A DNA stretch of 36,374 nt, taken from NCBI GenBank assembly GCA_964426945.1, contig CAYRSS010000042.1, positions 1-36,374 of the forward strand, in the 5' to 3' direction. The stretch comes from CAYRSS01 sp964426945. GTDB taxonomy: Bacteria > Planctomycetota > Phycisphaerae > UBA1845. The notes under the pieces are model-generated. The model saw only the letters and a program-made list of their open reading frames with translations, searched no databases and had not been told where the DNA came from. The position numbers and the translations under genes were made by a program. Shown one piece after another: positions 32,498 to 36,374 of this stretch; within the stretch, counting starts at the first letter, position 1; every line of letters begins with the position of its first letter.

Positions 32498-33625
32498 ATG
32501 TCGCATTACCCCCCGCTCGCAGCGATGCTGATCTTGCTGACTGTCGCCGCGCCCGCCCTGCGTGCCCAGCCCGAGGAACCCCCATCGCCCGACGCCGCCG
32601 ACGCGATGCGATCGTTGTTCGAAACGACCGAGAGCGTCAAGGCGATCGGTCCGTGGGAGGATGAGTACACCAACATCGCCGCGGCCCTGCGCACCGTGTG
32701 GGAGCAGAACGGCTGGAACGACGAGGCGGACCTCTACGCCCGCGATTTGGCGCTCGACGTATCAAAGATTCCCCCGTGGGAGTTCACCAAGCGGCTCGAA
32801 CTCGTCTCCAACCGGGTGAAAGATCGCTACTCCTTCTCGCCGGCCGAGGCACAGCGGTTTCAGGGCCTGATCACCCGCGAGCTGTTCGGCTTCATGATCC
32901 GTCACGCCCCGCTGATCGCCTCCCAGGCACGCGAGATGGTCGAGACCCGGAGCAAAAGGCAGCCCTTCACCAGCGACCAGATTGCCCGCTGGGTCCGCGA
33001 TTCGGAGCCCCTGATGGGCGAAATCCGGGAGCGGATCGCGACGCTCAACAAGGAGATCCGCTCGGGCATGAATCCCGAGCAGCAGGCGATCTACGACCGC
33101 GACTTCGCGAGCTTCTCCAAGCGGTTCGATCGCTACCAGGAGCAGCGGAAGGTCTGGGCCAAGGGGGGGTGGAAGCCCGACCATTGGGGGCTGCAGAACG
33201 ACCCGATCCATCGGCAGGCGGTCGCGGGCGCCTCTGCGGCCCCGGCGACCAGTCCGGCAGAAACTGCGCCCCTCCCTCCTGTCGCCGCCCCCGCTCCGGC
33301 GGGCGCTGTCGCGGTCGTCACCGTCGCCCTGCCCACCCGGTGGGTCTCCCACGACCCAACGACCTGGATCGCCTACGTGCTCGACCGCGGCCAGAAGCTG
33401 GGCTTTGACCAGGCCCAGCGGAACTCCGCCGTCACCATCCACGAGGAACTGCTTCTGCGGGCCGATAAGTACATGGCGAAGCGGAAGGAAGCCCTCGCGG
33501 CGGTGGCTGAGTCGGCCCGGTCGTCTGACCCTTTGTACCACCCCGTGCGTACCATGTTCGAGGAACTGGTCCGCCGTCTGGACGCCCTGGCGACCACGGC
33601 CCAGCGCGAGCAGGCTCCTCGATAA
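32498..33625 (+). CDS. Exported protein of unknown function, helical with Pro/Ala linker
   Basis: The 375-residue product starts at ATG 32498, seven bases after AGGTGAG, with a signal peptide ending in ALRAQ (about 22). Residues 25-235 are charged and probably helical (IPPWEFTKRLELVSNRVKDR, FSPAEAQRFQGLI, RERIATLNKEIRSGMNPEQQ); the MNPEQQ.. with spaced Glu/Arg faintly recalls Spy/CpxP-like periplasmic proteins but is not enough to assign. A Pro/Ala/Thr linker (about 245-280) leads to a C-terminal helical part (about 290-375). It follows the FG-GAP gene and precedes another exported protein, each with its own ribosome site. Function unknown. Confidence 0.8.
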   Translation: MSHYPPLAAMLILLTVAAPALRAQPEEPPSPDAADAMRSLFETTESVKAIGPWEDEYTNIAAALRTVWEQNGWNDEADLYARDLALDVSKIPPWEFTKRLELVSNRVKDRYSFSPAEAQRFQGLITRELFGFMIRHAPLIASQAREMVETRSKRQPFTSDQIARWVRDSEPLMGEIRERIATLNKEIRSGMNPEQQAIYDRDFASFSKRFDRYQEQRKVWAKGGWKPDHWGLQNDPIHRQAVAGASAAPATSPAETAPLPPVAAPAPAGAVAVVTVALPTRWVSHDPTTWIAYVLDRGQKLGFDQAQRNSAVTIHEELLLRADKYMAKRKEALAAVAESARSSDPLYHPVRTMFEELVRRLDALATTAQREQAPR

Positions 33626-33633
33626 CGTCTGAA

Positions 33634-33653
33634 AGCACAAACACTTGTGTGCT
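33634..33653 (+). terminator. Small hairpin between the two unknown exported genes
   Basis: AGCACA (33634-33639) and TGTGCT (33648-33653) pair with an 8-nt loop; an alternative CACAA/TTGTG pairing (33636-33649) competes. It begins 9 bp after the stop codon. Weak evidence. Confidence 0.3.
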
Positions 33654-33749
33654 GGTCGGCCTCCGCTTGCTTCGCTCGGCGGCGATCAGTACGATCTGCC
33701 GTCCGGTGCCGCCTCGGGCGGGCCGGCGTGTGAAGCTGGAGAGAATGCC

Positions 33750-34874
33750 ATGCGCTGTCCGCAGGGCGGATTGCCCTCCATCCTCCAGATTTTGCTGATC
33801 GCATCAGGGTTTTCCCTGATGCTCGCACCGACTGCGAAGAGCCAGTTCGAACCCCTGCCCGACGACGACGCGAATGTGCCGCGCGAGGGGTATTCGATTG
33901 ACCGCATCTTCCAGAACGCCGCCCAGCGCGAGATCTTCGGCATGTATCAATCCGCCACCAAGCAGTACGGCGGGCCCACGTACAACCCCTTCGGCGGCGA
34001 CGGCCGGCGCGTGATCGCGGGTGTCCGAATCAACGCCGGACCGTACACCGGGTTCTCTGAGCCGACTCCGGTTCCCTATCCGCAGGCCGGCGGTCCCGGC
34101 GCGGCCTGGGACCTGGTCCAGCCAACGCGGTACTACGAGGAGATGTACGGGGGGTTCGGGCGGCACGGCGCGACCTACACGCCGGGCTCGATGACCGAGT
34201 TGCTCCGCCGCAAGCCGTCCATGTGGGCGGCGTACGCCGGGCAGATGCCGATCATCCGGGCGCAGGACCGCGTGAAGGACACCGAGGGCGCCGGCGCTCG
34301 GCTCGGCGGCGGCACTGCGCCGCAGGTCAACCAGCTTCCTGACGCGATCGAGTCCGACGTGACGCTCGGCGAGCAGTGGGAGCCGCGGCTTCGCGGAGAG
34401 GGTGCGCGCAAGATCATCGAGGCGTGGGGTTACTTCAACAAGAGCGACTACCGCAGCGCTGCCCGCGCGTTCGAAGCGGCGCAGGCGCTGGTGCCGCGCC
34501 ACACGGTGGCAGGCGTCGGCGAGGTGTTCTGCTATGTCGCCCTCGGCTCGCGGGGAACGCTCAGCGTTGCCCTGCGGCAGTTCGTCGAGCGGGTGGAGAA
34601 CCCGTTCGCATCGACCATCAACTTGAACGAGCTGTTCGCTTCGCCGCAGGAGGCCGATCGCGTCCGGACGCTCATCCAGCAGGTGGCGCTGGAAAGCTCC
34701 TCGTCCACGGAAGCCCGGGCGCTGCAGGTGCTCATGCTGTGGTACTACGGCGACCGCGATGCGGCGATCACGGCGGCGGTGTCACTGGCCTCGGCCACGC
34801 CGGCCGAGTCACCTTACGCCCGCTGGCCTTCGTTGATGCAGAGCACGCGCCGCGCGATCATGAATCAGCCGTGA
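33750..34874 (+). CDS. Exported protein of unknown function with TPR-like C-terminal part
   Basis: The 374-residue product starts at ATG 33750 (GGAG eight bases upstream) with a signal peptide (ILQILLIASGFSLML ... TAKSQ). The first half is Gly/Tyr/Pro-rich (GGPTYNPFGGDGRR, PYTGFSEPTPVPYPQAGG) and may be extended. The second half (from about 215) contains helical pairs like GARKIIEAWGYFNKSDYRSAARAFEAAQALVP, which fit a TPR motif, followed by further helices. I do not recognise the family. A perfect 9-bp hairpin (33801-33822) lies in the signal-peptide codons. Confidence 0.8.
   Translation: MRCPQGGLPSILQILLIASGFSLMLAPTAKSQFEPLPDDDANVPREGYSIDRIFQNAAQREIFGMYQSATKQYGGPTYNPFGGDGRRVIAGVRINAGPYTGFSEPTPVPYPQAGGPGAAWDLVQPTRYYEEMYGGFGRHGATYTPGSMTELLRRKPSMWAAYAGQMPIIRAQDRVKDTEGAGARLGGGTAPQVNQLPDAIESDVTLGEQWEPRLRGEGARKIIEAWGYFNKSDYRSAARAFEAAQALVPRHTVAGVGEVFCYVALGSRGTLSVALRQFVERVENPFASTINLNELFASPQEADRVRTLIQQVALESSSSTEARALQVLMLWYYGDRDAAITAAVSLASATPAESPYARWPSLMQSTRRAIMNQP
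33801..33822 (+). repeat. Perfect 9-bp hairpin with TTTT loop inside a coding region
   Basis: GCATCAGGG (33801-33809) and CCCTGATGC (33814-33822) are exact inverted copies around TTTT, within the signal-peptide codons of the preceding entry, about 50 nt after the start codon. It could slow ribosomes at the signal sequence or be chance. Confidence 0.6.
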
Positions 34875-34964
34875 TGAATCGGCCTGCCCCCGGGGCGGTT
34901 GCAGGGGGAATCAGCCGTCGGAAGCGCGGCCACGCGGAATCGGCCTCGAGGAAACCTGCACGAG

Positions 34965-36374
34965 ATGGAGCCTGCCGCGCCACGTCCGTTCATCGCTCGC
35001 TATCGCCTGCCGATCTCGGCGGCCCTGCACGGCGCGCTGTTTGTCCTGGCGCTGTTCTGCGCGTTTCTGTTCGCTTACAACTTCCGGTTTGAACAGCCCG
35101 GCGACGAGGTGGTCCATCGCTGGTTCGGCGAGTTGTACCTGCCGCTCGTGGCCATTGCGCTGCCCATCAAGCTGCTGGTCTTCCACTTCACCAAGCAGTA
35201 CCACGGATCCTGGCGCTACGTCGGCCTGCGCGACCTCTTCGACGTCATCAGTTCCGCGCTGATTTCGACCTTTCTCTTCCTGGGCACGTACTTCGTGCTC
35301 GAGAATCTATGGGTCCGGCTCTACGCGGCGCCGCTGATCGACTCGCCCGACCGTTACCTGAGGCAGTCGGTTTTTCCGCTGGATTTCGTCATCACCATCG
35401 GCCTGGTCAGCGCGGCGAAAGTGCTGGTGCGGTTCTACTACGAGGAGGTCCGCGTCCAGCCGCCCACCGACCAGCGCCGCGTGCTGATCGTCGGTGCGGG
35501 GGACGCGGGCGAGGCCCTGCTTCGCGAAATGCTCCGCATGCGGCGCGGGCGGTACGAATGCGTCGGCTTTGTCGACGACCGCGTGACCACCGGCTTCCAC
35601 GGCCGCATCCACGGCGTGGACATCGTCGGCGCGACTTCCCAGCTCCGCGAATTGTGCGAGCGATACTCCGTGCAGGAAGTGCTTATCGCGCTGCCGCACG
35701 CCTCGCCGCGGACCATCCGCGGGCTGGTCGAACAGTGCGAGGGGCTCAACGTCCACTTCCGCACGGTGCCGCCCATGTCCGACGTGCTCGAAGGCCGTGT
35801 CACCGTCAGCCAGATGCGCGACGTGGAGATCGCCGACCTGCTGGGCCGGGCCCAGGTCGAGCTCGACACCGACAAGATCGGTGAACAGCTTCGCGGCCGC
35901 CGCGCGATCGTCACCGGCGCGGGCGGAAGCATCGGATCGGAAATGTGCCGACAGGTGGCGCGGTTCGAGCCGGCGCGGCTGATCCTCGTCGAGCAGGCCG
36001 AAAACAACCTGTTCGAGATCGAGCGCGAACTCCGCGCGGCCCATCCGAAGCTCGACATCGTTCCCTATGTGGCGGACATCGTCGATGCCCCGCGGATGAA
36101 GGTGATTTTCGAGACCCAGAAGCCCTCCATCGTGTTCCACGCCGCCGCGCACAAGCATGTGCCGATGATGGAGTGCAACGCGGGCGAGGCGATCAAGAAC
36201 AACGTCCTGGGTACCAAGACCATCGCCGACGCCGCATCCGCTGCGGGCGTCGAGCGGATGGTGATGATCTCCACCGACAAGGCCGTCAACCCCACGAGCA
36301 TCATGGGCTGCACCAAGCGCGTCGCCGAAATGTACGTGCAGGGTTTGAACGAAAAAGGTCCCACACATTTCGTC
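34965..36374 (+). CDS. FlaA1/CapD-type nucleotide-sugar epimerase/dehydratase, membrane-bound, 3' end missing
   Basis: From ATG 34965 the frame is open for 470 codons to the window end. The N-terminus has four transmembrane segments (about 15-120), followed by a first nucleotide-binding fold (RRVLIVGAGDAGEALLREM, about 165-183) and a second, catalytic SDR domain: GRRAIVTGAGGSIGSEMC (about 310-327), VFHAAAHKHVPMME, and STDKAVNPTSIMGCTKRVAEM with the M-x-x-x-K catalytic arrangement of the long-form UDP-GlcNAc 4,6-dehydratase family (PglF, WbpM, CapD). It likely makes a modified sugar nucleotide for surface polysaccharide or glycoprotein. The start has only a weak upstream GAGGAAA. The flanking 90 bp before it hold nothing I recognise. 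Confidence 0.94.
   Translation, partial: MEPAAPRPFIARYRLPISAALHGALFVLALFCAFLFAYNFRFEQPGDEVVHRWFGELYLPLVAIALPIKLLVFHFTKQYHGSWRYVGLRDLFDVISSALISTFLFLGTYFVLENLWVRLYAAPLIDSPDRYLRQSVFPLDFVITIGLVSAAKVLVRFYYEEVRVQPPTDQRRVLIVGAGDAGEALLREMLRMRRGRYECVGFVDDRVTTGFHGRIHGVDIVGATSQLRELCERYSVQEVLIALPHASPRTIRGLVEQCEGLNVHFRTVPPMSDVLEGRVTVSQMRDVEIADLLGRAQVELDTDKIGEQLRGRRAIVTGAGGSIGSEMCRQVARFEPARLILVEQAENNLFEIERELRAAHPKLDIVPYVADIVDAPRMKVIFETQKPSIVFHAAAHKHVPMMECNAGEAIKNNVLGTKTIADAASAAGVERMVMISTDKAVNPTSIMGCTKRVAEMYVQGLNEKGPTHFV

Overview
The window is GC-rich bacterial DNA that most likely comes from a planctomycete, probably of the Phycisphaerae type. I infer this from protein style rather than a marker gene: exported proteins carrying dockerin-like Ca2+-binding tails, 'GACC' cysteine modules, thrombospondin type 3 repeats, HAF and FG-GAP repeats, Asn/Asp-rich lipoprotein linkers and very large beta-helix proteins. 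The code is standard: several intact genes end in TGA.

Left part (1-6.4 kb): the 5' end of a pyruvate:ferredoxin oxidoreductase gene (minus) diverges from a TMTC-like GT-C membrane protein with TPRs (plus). Between them is a long hairpin-rich intergenic stretch. Then come a tRNA-Ala(GGC) with its own promoter, a membrane protein with ten C-terminal paired-cysteine (CxxC-type) motifs of the DnaJ zinc-finger kind, a small exported protein (minus) and APS kinase cysC.

Middle part (6.4-26.7 kb): an island of secreted proteins. In order it holds an Asn/Asp-rich lipoprotein; a HAF-repeat dockerin protein (minus); a beta-helix protein with an inserted von Willebrand A domain, interrupted by an in-frame TGA; a pentaheme cytochrome c with a dockerin tail (minus); a 1983-residue lipoprotein with six Ig-like domains, Ca2+-binding repeats and a segment resembling the pore-forming region of anthrax protective antigen; and a 1755-residue multi-beta-helix protein with eleven 24-residue cysteine repeats.

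Right part (26.7-36.4 kb): a Zn-ribbon methyltransferase overlaps purF tail to tail by 11 bp. Then follow an FG-GAP/TSP3/dockerin protein, two exported proteins of unknown function, and the start of a FlaA1/CapD-type nucleotide-sugar dehydratase that runs off the end.

Housekeeping genes (PFOR, cysC, purF, tRNA) alternate with single-gene secretome units that mostly have their own promoters and hairpin ends, so this is not one operon. The link among the large exported proteins is a shared set of C-terminal modules: three unrelated ectodomains end in, or carry, the same GACC + 'NAADRGF' dockerin cassette. The most unusual items are the protective-antigen-like lipoprotein, the vWA insertion with its Trp-to-stop codon, the cytochrome-dockerin fusion, and the face-to-face promoters on a 10-bp inverted repeat at 9543-9590.
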